From assembly GCF_900113275.1 (NCBI RefSeq), contig NZ_FOOU01000016.1, positions 1 to 64,000 of the forward strand: a stretch of DNA of 64,000 nucleotides, read 5' to 3'. This document shows, piece after piece, positions 1 through 10,300 of this stretch; position 1 is the first letter of the stretch; each line of letters begins with the position of its first letter. Both the position numbers and the translations under genes were made by a program. The notes beneath the pieces were generated by a model. That model was not told the DNA's origin, did not search any database, and was given only the letters and a program-made list of their open reading frames with translations. Origin of the DNA: Neptunomonas qingdaonensis. Its GTDB lineage: Bacteria; Pseudomonadota; Gammaproteobacteria; Pseudomonadales; Balneatricaceae.

Positions 1-23
1 AATTGCTCGTGAGGCTTGACCAT
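1..23 (+). rRNA. 23S ribosomal RNA, 3' end (partial)
   Basis: The first bases resemble the conserved 3' end of gammaproteobacterial 23S rRNA (GTGAGGCTTGACC near 10-21), which pairs with the 5' end of the molecule. Only about 23 bases lie in the window. The exact end is set by analogy to E. coli. Bases 24-172 would be the 23S-5S spacer. Confidence 0.6.
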
Positions 24-172
24 ATAACGCCAAAGGCGTGTGGGAAGCATGTTGTGACGCTGAATGAAGTAGGCATCACCGTAAAAGATAAAGTTACTAG
101 CGCTTGTTAACACAGACAAACACAAAAGATACCAACCAAAAACATTCATCAAATCCTCGTTGTGACAGTTTA

Positions 173-291
173 CGCTTGGCGACCATAGCGAAATGGAACC
201 ACCTGATCCCATCCCGAACTCAGCAGTGAAACGTTTTAGCGCCGATGGTAGTGTGGGGTTTCCCCATGTGAGAGTAGGTCATTGCCAAGCA
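173..291 (+). rRNA. rrf: 5S ribosomal RNA
   Basis: This is a complete 5S rRNA gene of about 119 bases. The closing helix is visible as GCTTGGC at 174-180 pairing with GCCAAGC at 284-290. The conserved internal segments CCGAACTCAG and GTGAGAGTAGG of bacterial 5S are present. It lies about 150 bases downstream of the 23S 3' end, as in a normal rRNA operon, and a terminator follows. The ends may be off by one or two bases. Confidence 0.95.
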
Positions 292-301
292 CCTATTAGA
301 G

Positions 302-334
302 AAACCCCGATCACGCTGTGATCGGGGTTTTTTT
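302..334 (+). terminator. Rho-independent terminator of the rRNA operon
   Basis: A 13-bp GC-rich stem with a three-base loop (arms AAACCCCGATCAC and GTGATCGGGGTTT) is followed by a run of seven T. It starts 11 bases after the 5S gene and ends the rRNA transcript. Confidence 0.93.
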
Positions 335-422
335 ATGCCTGTGAGAAATTAAACTCCGTATTTCGATTTTGTGCGCTGCACTAATAAATACTGGATTCTA
401 AGAAAAAAGTAATGATATTGAC

Positions 423-450
423 TTGCGGTTGATGTACTTTGGTCTATATT
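423..450 (+). promoter_or_regulatory. Possible sigma-70 promoter of fabI
   Basis: TTGCGG (423-428) and TATATT (445-450) are separated by 16 bases and lie 37 bases before the fabI start codon. This fits a weak -35 and a good -10 element. It is a pattern match only. Confidence 0.3.
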
Positions 451-486
451 GCATTGCAGCATTCTCGTCTTTTAGGAGTTTAAAAA

Positions 487-1263
487 ATGAGTATTCCTTT
501 TTCCTTGGAAGGTAAACGTGGAGTCATATTAGGTATTGCAAATCGTCATTCCATTGCATATGGATGTGCGGAAGTGTTAAGTGGATTGGGTGCTGAGCTT
601 TGTATTACCTATCTTAATGAGAAATCTAAACCTTTTGTGGCTCCTTTAGCAGAAAAGTTATCAACCACATTGTTTCTTCCTTGCGATGTGAGTAAGGCCG
701 GAGAGCTTGAGTCTGTTTTTGATGAAGCCCAAAAGCAGTGGGGTACGATAGATTTTGTCGTTCACTCAATAGCGTGGTCACCCTTAGATGAATTGCATGG
801 CCGTTTGGTTGACTCATCCTCTGAAGGCTTTGCTATGGCAATGGATATCTCTTGTCATTCGTTTATTCGTACCGCGCGCTTGGCTGAGCCTTTAATGAAA
901 GAAAATGGTGGCGCATTAATCACCATGACTTATTACGGCTCAGAGAAGGTGGTGGATCATTATGGCATGATGGGGCCGGTTAAAGCGGCGCTGGAGAGCT
1001 CTGTTCGCTATATGGCATCGGAGCTTGGGGAATATGGAATCCGGGTGCACTCAGTGTCACCAGGCCCAATGCCTACTCGTGCGGGCTCTGGTATTGCAGA
1101 CTTTGATGGCTTAATGAATGACGCTGTAAGTCGTTCCCCGTTGCATCGCTTAGGTAGCCCTGAAGATGTCGGTCGTTTAACAGCGTTTTTGATTAGTGAT
1201 TGGGCTTCTAGCCAGACGGGTAGTCAGCTATTTGTCGATGCAGGTCATAATATCATGGCTTAA
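487..1263 (+). CDS. fabI: Enoyl-[acyl-carrier-protein] reductase, FabI type (NADH)
   Basis: A 258-residue short-chain dehydrogenase/reductase that should reduce the trans-2-enoyl bond in each round of type II fatty-acid elongation. The N-terminal cofactor loop reads GIANRHSIAYG (residues 16-26), the FabI variant of the Rossmann glycine motif. The FabI catalytic pair Tyr-x6-Lys is Y159 and K166, inside HYGMMGPVK, followed by the conserved ESSVRYMASELG helix. E. coli FabI has 262 residues. The start is supported by TAGGAG just upstream (474-479). It stands alone between the rRNA terminator and its own terminator. SDR proteins are easily misassigned, but the Y-x6-K spacing favours FabI over FabG-like enzymes. 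It may be a second, FabI-like copy. Confidence 0.85.
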   Translation: MSIPFSLEGKRGVILGIANRHSIAYGCAEVLSGLGAELCITYLNEKSKPFVAPLAEKLSTTLFLPCDVSKAGELESVFDEAQKQWGTIDFVVHSIAWSPLDELHGRLVDSSSEGFAMAMDISCHSFIRTARLAEPLMKENGGALITMTYYGSEKVVDHYGMMGPVKAALESSVRYMASELGEYGIRVHSVSPGPMPTRAGSGIADFDGLMNDAVSRSPLHRLGSPEDVGRLTAFLISDWASSQTGSQLFVDAGHNIMA

Positions 1264-1286
1264 GGTATCTATATTCAAGTTTCAAG

Positions 1287-1310
1287 AGGCCTCTTTCAGA
1301 GGCCTTTTTT
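1287..1310 (+). terminator. Rho-independent terminator after fabI
   Basis: A perfect 8-bp stem (AGGCCTCT at 1287-1294, AGAGGCCT at 1298-1305) with a three-base loop is followed by six T. It lies 23 bases after the fabI stop and separates fabI from the convergent PHA synthase gene. Confidence 0.9.
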
Positions 1311-1327
1311 CGTTGTAAATGAAGTAG

Positions 1328-3121
1328 CTAGCCTTTGCTGTTGTAGAAATGCAGTGCGTGTTCCAGATATTCGCTTAGCAGTTTACGGCTGACGACAAAG
1401 ATATGGCCGATGTTCTTTTCAATGGTCCGATTCAGACCGTCTGTGGTTTCACTGTTGCCACCATGATCGACTCCCCAGTTCTCACTGGCAATGCAGGATC
1501 CCGCAGGAGAGATAGGGTCACGTAGCCCACGATAATCCATTAACTGGACGCCGGCCCGGGTCAGGGCGTGCATGTCGACCGGCTTACCATCCAGCGCCGG
1601 TATACTTGAAGATAAGCAGTATTTGTCTCGCCATATCTGGTTATCTGTAAATATGTTTTCGATCCATTCTTGGTGCGCTCGAGCCGGAAAACGTGTGCCG
1701 TGATTTAGCCAGTTGAGGAAAGGTGCTGCATCCTCAATGGCGCCGTCGAATGAGGCTCGTTCATAGAAACCGTGGCTGACGGTATAGCGTACTCCGGGTT
1801 GAATCTGGTGCATACCTGCTTCGATTAGCTGTGGTGGGATGTTGCTGCCATCAAATATCTGGCTAATCATTTCCTTGTCATAACGGGTTCGGATCAGCTC
1901 CCGCATCGGTCCATGGCCGCTGCCCGCGTCATCAAACAATATGGGTGTAGCCATCAGAACTAACTTAGTGATATCCATCGCCAGACCTTGTGCTTGGCGC
2001 TCTTCAGCCCGTCGGGCCAGATAGGTAACAAACAGGGTGCCCCCCATACAGTAACCCATCGCGTGGATCTTTTGTTCTGGATATTGTTGCTGGATCAGAT
2101 TCAGATAGCGGTCATGAATCTGTTTGCCAAAGAAATCGAGTCCTTGCCCGGTGTCTTGATCCCCCGCCTGGCTATAATCAACCAGATAAACGTGATGTCC
2201 GTTGGATATCAGGCCTTCGATAACCGATTTTCCTGGTGACAAATCAAAAATATCAGCACGATTTATTAAGGGGCTGCTGAGATAGATAATGGGTTTTTTA
2301 TCAGCGTTTTTTGATTGGCTCGGGTAGTAGCGTAGCTGTACTCCGTGCAATGACGAATCTTTAACAACGCTGTAATCACAACAGCCTAGCTTAGCGGCTG
2401 GGGAGTGCTCGCTGAAATACAGCAGATCAAAGGCTTGTTGCTGATACAGTTTTTCTAATCGGAGCTGGCACTTAGCCAGATATTCGTCAAAGCTATCGAG
2501 TGGTTGGTTGTTGTCATATTTGCGATAGGGTTGTGGATCTGTGGTCGGTGTGCCGGTTATCAATATAAGCAGGCTGGTCAGTAGCTCTTTTTGTGCTGTC
2601 AGGCGAGTCAGGCCGAGGCTATTGTATTGGTATTCCAGCGCAGCAAGCTTGATCAGGCGAAAGTAGAATAGTTGGCTTTGTAGCGGATCAGTGAATATCT
2701 TAGCGGCCCGGGTCGGGGAGAATTTGTCGTTCTCAAAGCACTGTTGGCAGAGCTCTCCTGTGAGCTTGGCATATTGGGTTTCGATATCAATGTTCTGCTG
2801 TTTAAACAGGTCTGGATCTGTTCGGTTTAATACTGCTTGTTTTGCTTTATTTCTAACAGGATCAAACAGAAAGGTTTGCATCCATTGCTGTGTCATCTGC
2901 AAATTAAATGCGGCTATCGAGTTATCGGGTAGCCTCCGGTTTAGGCTATCCAGTTGTTGATAATGCTGCTGCATCCCTCGTAACCAGTTACCGCACAGGT
3001 CACTCTTCCAATCTAAAGAGGTGTCGAGTCCGATGTTATTATTTGCGCCGGACCACTGACTCAACGCTAGCAACTGTTCAGTTGTGGGGGTATGGGCGGG
3101 GAATATGGATGTCCATTCCAT
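1328..3121 (-). CDS. phaC: Poly(3-hydroxyalkanoate) synthase, PhaC-like
   Basis: A 597-residue alpha/beta-hydrolase-fold polymerase that joins (R)-3-hydroxyacyl-CoA units into polyhydroxyalkanoate on the surface of storage granules. The lipase-like box is GYCMGG, with Cys in place of Ser as in PHA synthases (C358). The other triad members are probably D535 in GLRDPISP and H573 in NIGHIFVVSRK. About 250 N-terminal residues precede the hydrolase core, as in class I/II enzymes. AGAGG lies about eight bases before the start codon. It is a single gene, convergent with fabI. The matching reductase (phaB) and hydratase (phaJ) genes sit near the far end of the window, so the pathway is not one operon. 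The sequence is not a close textbook class I or II enzyme, so substrate chain length is not predictable. Confidence 0.87.
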   Translation of the reverse strand: MEWTSIFPAHTPTTEQLLALSQWSGANNNIGLDTSLDWKSDLCGNWLRGMQQHYQQLDSLNRRLPDNSIAAFNLQMTQQWMQTFLFDPVRNKAKQAVLNRTDPDLFKQQNIDIETQYAKLTGELCQQCFENDKFSPTRAAKIFTDPLQSQLFYFRLIKLAALEYQYNSLGLTRLTAQKELLTSLLILITGTPTTDPQPYRKYDNNQPLDSFDEYLAKCQLRLEKLYQQQAFDLLYFSEHSPAAKLGCCDYSVVKDSSLHGVQLRYYPSQSKNADKKPIIYLSSPLINRADIFDLSPGKSVIEGLISNGHHVYLVDYSQAGDQDTGQGLDFFGKQIHDRYLNLIQQQYPEQKIHAMGYCMGGTLFVTYLARRAEERQAQGLAMDITKLVLMATPILFDDAGSGHGPMRELIRTRYDKEMISQIFDGSNIPPQLIEAGMHQIQPGVRYTVSHGFYERASFDGAIEDAAPFLNWLNHGTRFPARAHQEWIENIFTDNQIWRDKYCLSSSIPALDGKPVDMHALTRAGVQLMDYRGLRDPISPAGSCIASENWGVDHGGNSETTDGLNRTIEKNIGHIFVVSRKLLSEYLEHALHFYNSKG

Positions 3122-3582
3122 GGAGGGTGCCTCTTAGAGTTGAGTTCGTTGTTATAAGATAATTAATTAGAATAGCTTAATATTGGATAAACAGGGCGTT
3201 AATATCAAGTGTGGATATGCTGATCGTAAAGCGTTCAGCATGTTTTGAGGAGATCTGGCCGGTTTTATTTAAATAACCAGGTGGGCTGATTATTTAATGC
3301 TGTTAGTACCTAACTTATCTATCCGGTAGTTACCCATAGCAACTCATTGCTAGCTGGGGCTGGTTTATCTTGGTGATCTGTCCACCCTTTGTTGGTAGGC
3401 CTATGGGCATTTGGATCTGTTGCGACAACGGTCTACTTTCTGCTAATACAATTCCTTTCTTTTTAGCTCTAAATAGTTTCACAGAAAACTGAGGGGTCAT
3501 AAACATTAGGTTTTTGTGTCAGCGTGGGGTATTGTATTTAAAATTATAATGATCTATATCAATCATTTATGACGGTATAAAA
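3122..3582. other. Intergenic region between divergent phaC and SapC-family gene
   Basis: About 460 AT-rich bases without a convincing gene. It must hold the promoters of both divergent genes. A TATAAT hexamer lies at 3545-3550, 33 bases before the SapC-family start, but no good -35 element is at the right distance. I see no RNA gene or terminator. Confidence 0.5.
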
Positions 3583-4287
3583 ATGGCTGAACTGTTGTTT
3601 TACACTAAACCAGAAATTTTAAACCGGGAAAATCATAAAGATTTAAACTTCCTCGCTGTAACCGATCTGAGTTTTTCGCGTGATGTTAACTCGGTGCCTG
3701 TATTGGGTATTGAGTTCTTTGAGGCTAGTCGCGATATGCCAATTTTATTTAGTCGCGATGAATCGGGTGCCTATTTTCCTATCGCTTTGCTTTCGCTTAG
3801 AAATGAAGGTCATGACCAGTTGAATGACAGCGGACAGTGGAAAGGTAACTACACACCGGCTTTTATTCGTCGCTATCCATTTGCCCTGACTGACGATAAA
3901 AACATTTGTTTTGATCAGGATTATGCGGGGTTTAATGTGGACGATGGAGAGCCGCTTTTTGACGAAGAAGGCGCCAACACAAAAACCCTCGATAATATTA
4001 TAGAGTTCGTGACGAACTTTGACGTTGAGCATCAGCGGAGCAGAGAGTTTTGTGATGCCCTGACTGAGCAGGAGTTGCTTACCCCTTTCAGGCTACAAAT
4101 AATGACGGCGGACAAGCAGCCCTTGCGCATGGATGGTTTATTCGTTATTGATGAGAAAAAGCTGGAAAGCCTAACTGATGATGTTGTAAGTGATTGGTTT
4201 AAAGAAGGATTTATTGCCTGGGCTTACGCTCATTTGCATTCGCTTGGCGCTCTCAGGCAGTTGGGTGAGCAACTGGACACCCGTTAA
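3583..4287 (+). CDS. SapC family protein
   Basis: A 234-residue soluble protein with the hallmarks of the SapC family: GxYxPAFIRRYPF (near residues 89-101), a following FDQDY/GEPLFDEEG acidic stretch, and a C-terminal helix with FIAWAYAHLHSLG. The family is named after a Campylobacter S-layer locus gene. Its members have no proven enzymatic activity and are often wrongly labelled as peptide-transport permeases. There is no signal peptide or membrane segment, so the protein is probably cytoplasmic. It ends 85 bases before the giant adhesin gene on the same strand. Co-transcription is possible but not shown. In other bacteria sapC-like genes usually neighbour TonB-receptor and cupin genes, so this neighbour is unusual. 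The start codon lacks a clear Shine-Dalgarno sequence. Confidence 0.8.
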   Translation: MAELLFYTKPEILNRENHKDLNFLAVTDLSFSRDVNSVPVLGIEFFEASRDMPILFSRDESGAYFPIALLSLRNEGHDQLNDSGQWKGNYTPAFIRRYPFALTDDKNICFDQDYAGFNVDDGEPLFDEEGANTKTLDNIIEFVTNFDVEHQRSREFCDALTEQELLTPFRLQIMTADKQPLRMDGLFVIDEKKLESLTDDVVSDWFKEGFIAWAYAHLHSLGALRQLGEQLDTR

Positions 4288-4372
4288 GTTCACCACATAA
4301 TAATTAAAAAATCCGCGGTTAGTTAGCGCGAAAAACTACACGCTGCGATGCAGTGAAGGAAAGCTATACGCC

Positions 4373-7300
4373 ATGGAATATCCTCGTAGCAAGATTGCTG
4401 TAGCAGTTGCCCAGTGCATTAATTTAGCCGAGCCTCATAGACTGAAGGCGCCTCTGTGGATGGCCGTGCTGTCAGCTGGCGCGATGCAGGCGGTGGCTGC
4501 CACGCCGCACAATATTGTCGAGGATTCAAGCACCGTTATCAAAACGATTGGCCCTGCTGGTACAACTAGCTTAGTCAACGATAATAATCGCGTCAACGGT
4601 AATGCCGTCAATGTTTTTCAACATTTTGTGGTGGGCAATGGCAATACTGTCAACCTGATCGTTCCCGGTGATGTTTCCAAACTGGTCAATATTGTCAAAG
4701 ACAGTACTCCCGAGGTGCATGGCACTCTCAACAGCTATAAGAGCGGTGCACTGGGTGGGGATGTTGTGTTTGCCAGCTCACATGGCTTTCTGGTGGGCCC
4801 GGAGGGTGTGGTTAATGTGGGTGGGCTCACAGTGCGAACCCCTAGCAGTAGTGATATAGACAACTTGATCAGCGGTTCGGTGACACTCGATGAGGTGAAG
4901 TCGATATCATCAACGGGTGTGATCACCATTGATGGTAAGATCAACGCGAAAACCGGAGTCCAATTGAATGGTCAAGAGGTTGTTGTTGGGACCAATGGTG
5001 TGGTTATTGCTGGTAATCCTTGGGCTGCAACGGCGGTAAATCTAGGTGATTACACCCCTCCGACCGAGTTGAAACAAAACGGCGGTACTATCAGTATCGC
5101 GTCGGCCGGTGGTGCATCGGGCGATGCTTATGATGTCTCCCTAGACGGAAGTTTGCTAGCTGATGGTGGCATCACGATCACGGCACCCAAGATATCGGTG
5201 GGTGGGGATGGAGAGCTTGATACGCGACAGCAAGGTGCGTTGGTTGATGGTACGGGCGATGATGTTCAGATTAATCGCGCCATTGAGACGGGCGGCGATG
5301 TTGAGATTACAGCCAGTGCGCAGCAAGCATTGGGCTTTGGTGTTGCGACAGCAGATACTCAAGTGATTGTGGACGGAGAGATCCGAGCTGCAAATATCAC
5401 CATCACTGCGCACAGTGATGCTTCCTCCTCGTTCATTGATCAGCCGGGTGCAGGTTTGGCAACCAACCTGGTCGCGGGAACATTCGCTGGTGCGAGTGTC
5501 TATGTCATGCAAGCTGATGCAGATGCCAGTATTTCTGTCGGTGGCCAGCTCTACTCTGACGCTGATATCACTCTGGGCAGCCAGGCCCTCGCCTTAAGTG
5601 AATCGACCTCTATTGCCACTTCTCAAGCCGGCGTTAGTGGTAGTGCCTCATTGGCGGCAACCTACAACAGCAGCAACGCGACAAGTTCAGCAAGAATAAA
5701 GAGTGGTGCCATAGTTGAGGCCGGTGGTGATTTGACCGTGACGGCACACAACGAAGCCTACTTGCTGGGCAGTGCGCTGGACATTGTGTCGACCACGGCG
5801 AATAAGGCGGTACTGGCCTTGGCCATCGGTGAGTCTGATGTGAGTTCAACGGCCATCATTGAGTCTGGAAGTACCCTGGCGGCGGAAAATTTGGTGTTGT
5901 CTGCTGAAAACCAGAACTCTTACACAGTATCAGCTAACGCAACGGGGCTGAGGAATACGGAATGGGGCGTCGCAGTAGCAGTCGGTGATTTTGAGACCAA
6001 TGCGACGGCGCAGCTGGGTGCCAGCCTGGGCAGCGTTACCGATCCAGTGGGTAACGTAAGCATTACCGCTCTTGATCGTACTGTAAACCAGCAAGTGAAG
6101 TCGGCGGTGACCATCGGCAGTAATTTAGCGGCGCGAACTGTATTTCGCCCGCTGGTCACTACAGTTTCGGCTGTACAGGGCGGGGCCGACTCGCTGATTA
6201 AGCTCTTTGCTGGTGACCAGCAAACGCCAGCGGATAGCAGTGGAAAAATTCCCTTCAAGGGTGGTTTGGCCTTCACGCTGAACCTGTCAGACCATGAGGC
6301 ATACAGTTATCTTGGGACCAATACGGCAGGGCAATTGGATGCGCCAAGTGTCCATGCTTCCGGTAATATCCTGGTGGCCAGTGCTGTCGATCTGGGCACA
6401 GACAACGCAACCATCGCCGGAGGTAATGATAACGCGGCCCACGGCGATGATCAGGGTGCATGGAGAACCTCGGCAGAAACTGCGATTTCCTCTCCCAGTG
6501 CAGCAGCAGGGGGTGGAAGTCAAACCAAACCCGCTGATGAAAGTCTGGCTCTTGCAATCAACCTTGCGATCAATAGCGGCGATTCGGTCGCCGAGATTGG
6601 TGATTATGTTGAGATTAACGCTTCAGCTCTGGGCGTTTCAGCGAGTTATAAGCTTCCTGCAGTTTCTACCTACGACAAGTGGGATTCTATCTCGTCGGTG
6701 CTCAATAAATTAACCGGTGTGCTTGGATTGCAGAATAACATCCTCACGACGTTCGCCAATGCCGGAGCCTCGGCAGATAAAGACGCAACGGGGGGATCGC
6801 TGAATGTGGTTGCTAACGATCTGGATACTAAGGCCTGGATCGGCGATAACGCGACGATTACAACAACCGGGAGTGGGGATTGGTCGGCTCGGCGTATTCT
6901 GCCCGGCAGTCTGGAAGCCCCGGGTATTCTGGACGACTCTAAGCCCTTTAAGCAGATCACTTACGATTTTAACTTTAATAGCTCAGTCGATGTTCGTGCC
7001 TATACGCTGAACGAAAGCATTAATCTGGCCGGTAATCTTGGAACTCTGGGGCTTATTCCCAATGGGGTCGGTACCAATGAGCAGGGCAAAATGATTGGCG
7101 CAGGCGTCAGTTTTGTACAGCAGAACGTCAATACCGTGGCTGGTATCGGTGAATCTACGGTGACGGCAAATGGCAATGTCGGTATCAGCGCATTTACTGA
7201 TGAGCGCCACGTCCTGATTGCGCCGTCTTCCGGCGCGGGTAAAGGTATGGGCTTCAACGGTGTGTTGGCGATTTTGAATAATGAGGTGCTGACCCATGCA

Positions 7301-10300
7301 TCTTTGAGTAATCAGGCAAGAATTACGGCCGGTGAATTATCAGTGTTAGCCGATTATGATTTTGGCAACTGGTCGGCAGCCGGAGCGGTAAACAAAGCTG
7401 AGGACTCTGCCGTGGGTGTTGCCGTTGCTATTAATATTACTCAGGGTGATACCAAGGCGTTCATAGGCGACAATAGTGAGGAAGCAGCAAAAGTCGATTT
7501 TGCGAGTGGCTTTGTAAACGATACCCAGCCAGAACCCACTTCGCCCACGTCTCCAGTGCCTGATCCACGTGCTGTTATTGTCAATAACGTCACTGTTAGA
7601 TCGCGTGCTTCCGGCAGCAATGGTGCGCTAGCTCTGGCAGGGGCGCTCAGTAAGGAAGATAGCGGCACGCCGGGAATCGCCGAGAAGTTTGAACAACGCT
7701 GGTCGCCCTTGGGCAAGAAAACAGCCGACGCTCAGCAGGGTGCAGCCTCGGGTAGTGGAGATGCTTCGGTATCCGGTGCTGCAGGTGCTGCAAAAACCGA
7801 TAGTGCGGCTTCTGGCAACAGCACCCCTACAATCGATGAAAATAAGACCGGGCTTGCTGGCGCCGGTAGTTTTTCAGTGGTGTTCAATAACATCGATTCG
7901 AAAGCCATTATTGATGATGCGGTGATCCAGGGCAGGAACGACAGCGACGTCGATGTTTCTGTACAGGCCCTGGAAAATGCGGTCTCTGTATCTGCTTCAG
8001 GCTCGGCCGCCCTGTCCTGGATGAGCGGTTCGCAGAATCCTCCGGCGACTCAGAATACCATTGCCGGTGCGATCGCTTACCAAATCAGCTTTAACGATAC
8101 TCTGGCCTGGATTGAGGGTTCGGTGATTTCCAATGCTGATGAGGTGACCGTGCAGGCAGTCCACGGCGGTGAACTGGTTTCTATTGGTCTGTCGGTTGCG
8201 GTCACCAAAGCCCCGCAGGCTGAAACTACAACCCGCAATGGCGCCCTGTCTGTTTCGGGTGCCCAGATTTACGATGGTACCTCGGCCCGAATAGAGGGTA
8301 GCACGATCGAGAGCAATGACGATGGCGACGAGAGTCTGGAAGTATCGGCTTATAACAATGCCTCTGTGGGCGTAGGTGGCGGTTCCCTTTATCTCGGTGG
8401 TAAAAGTGGTGGTGGTTTGGCAATTACCTTTGCCGAAATCAATGATCCGTCAGCTATCCTCGCTGGGCTTAACCCCGATTCTGATAGTAACCTCAGTGCT
8501 ACCGAGAACGAAGATATTAATGATGTCTATGGTGGCGCAGCGGTCGAAGCGGTAATCGCAGGTATTGACACGAATCGCAGTGCTATCACCAATTTCAATG
8601 ATGTAACGGTGACCGCATCAGCGCTTAATCACATTGGTATCGGTGCGGCGGGTGGTGGCTACCAGGGCGTTGCAAATTCAGCGGGCTATGCCGGTAGTTT
8701 TGCGGTTGGTGTGATTGGGGCTGACACCAAAGCTCTGGTCGATACCACCGATATTGAGGGTGTCGTCACGCTCTCAATCAATGCTAGCGGTGAACTGGAC
8801 AGTGACCTTGACCAGCTCCTGACCGACCTGGGGGATAGTGATGTCAATGACGATTTTGATTTCACGGGTGCTTCGGCGATTGATAGCACCGAGATTTTTA
8901 CCAATGATCAGGGCGCCGGCAGTTCTTACCAGTACGACAGTGAGGGCAAACGCATCATTGCAGTTGCCGGCCTATTGCAAATTGGCAAGAGCAACAAGGG
9001 TATTTCCTACGCTCATACGGATATAAAAAGTGATACCACAGCACGCTTAGACGCATCCACGATTAATGCGACCGGAGACAGAGCGAATCAGGTATCGGTT
9101 AATGCCCGCGACGATTCTCTGTTGTACAGCGTTGCGGTGGGTGTCGGCGTAGCTACCGGCGGTAATGCCGGGGTTGGGTCTGTGGCGGTGAATCGATTGA
9201 ACAACCAGGTGGTTGCAGAGGTCGGTGACTGGATCGGTGTTGATAGTGGCAGCATCAGTACCGAAAACCTGGCGGTCACTGCCACCAATGATATGGATCT
9301 GATCAATGTGGCCGGCTCGGTTGCGGCGAGTACTTCGGACTCTTCGAGTTTTTCTTCCACCAAGGGGCTGGCGGTGGCGCTGAACCTGGTGGGTACCAAT
9401 GCGCATGAAACACGTGCGCGTATCGCCAACACGGATTTGCTGGCCGGTGGCGACGTGCTGGTGAGAGCGACCAGCGGAGCCTCGGATGACAGTAACCTGC
9501 TGGTGGGTAATGCCATCGGTGTGGGTATTTCAGCCAGCGAAGACGCGGCTTATGCCGGTGCTGTGGGTGTCAATAATGTGGATCAGTTGGTCACGGCGGG
9601 TATCAAGAATGTCGGCACCGGGCTTGATGCCGATGGTGTCGCAGTGGTGGGTGATACCTACCGCGTACATGCTTATGACTATACCGATAGCGTGGCCACG
9701 GCCTGGATCGGTACTCTTTCTGTGGGTGGTGATGCCGGCGGTATTGCCGTTGCTACTAATCGGGTGGATTCCGATGTTACCGCCGAAGTGCTTGGCGATG
9801 GCTTAACCCGCGGTAGCTCCACGCTGAATCTGGCCAACCTGGATATTCGAGCGGCCCGCGACAACTGGTTATTGACCATTGATGCTGGCATTGCAAACGG
9901 TGGCCAGGATGCGTTGGCGGCTTCGGTAGGCACCGGTGTGATTGACGGTGATGTAACCGCCCGTATTGCAGACGATGCGACGGTGACGGCTAGTAATAAT
10001 GTACTGGTCAATGCGGATGCCAAGAGCGTGAATATCGTCGGTAGTGGCTCGATTGGCTTTGCTGTGGGCGATAACGCCGGTGCGGTAGCGATCTCCACGA
10101 CGCTCGAGTATGGCAAAACCCTAGCCAGTATCGATAACTCCAGTGTTACTGCCCGCGGAGCGGACGGTAATAACGTGTTGCGGGTGGATACTGGAGAACT
10201 GTCGAATTACGGTACCCTGCCGGATTTATCGACCTCGGGACAGACCGAGGACGATAATGATGCGGACACCGCTGCACCGGTAGATCGCGATGCGCTGACC

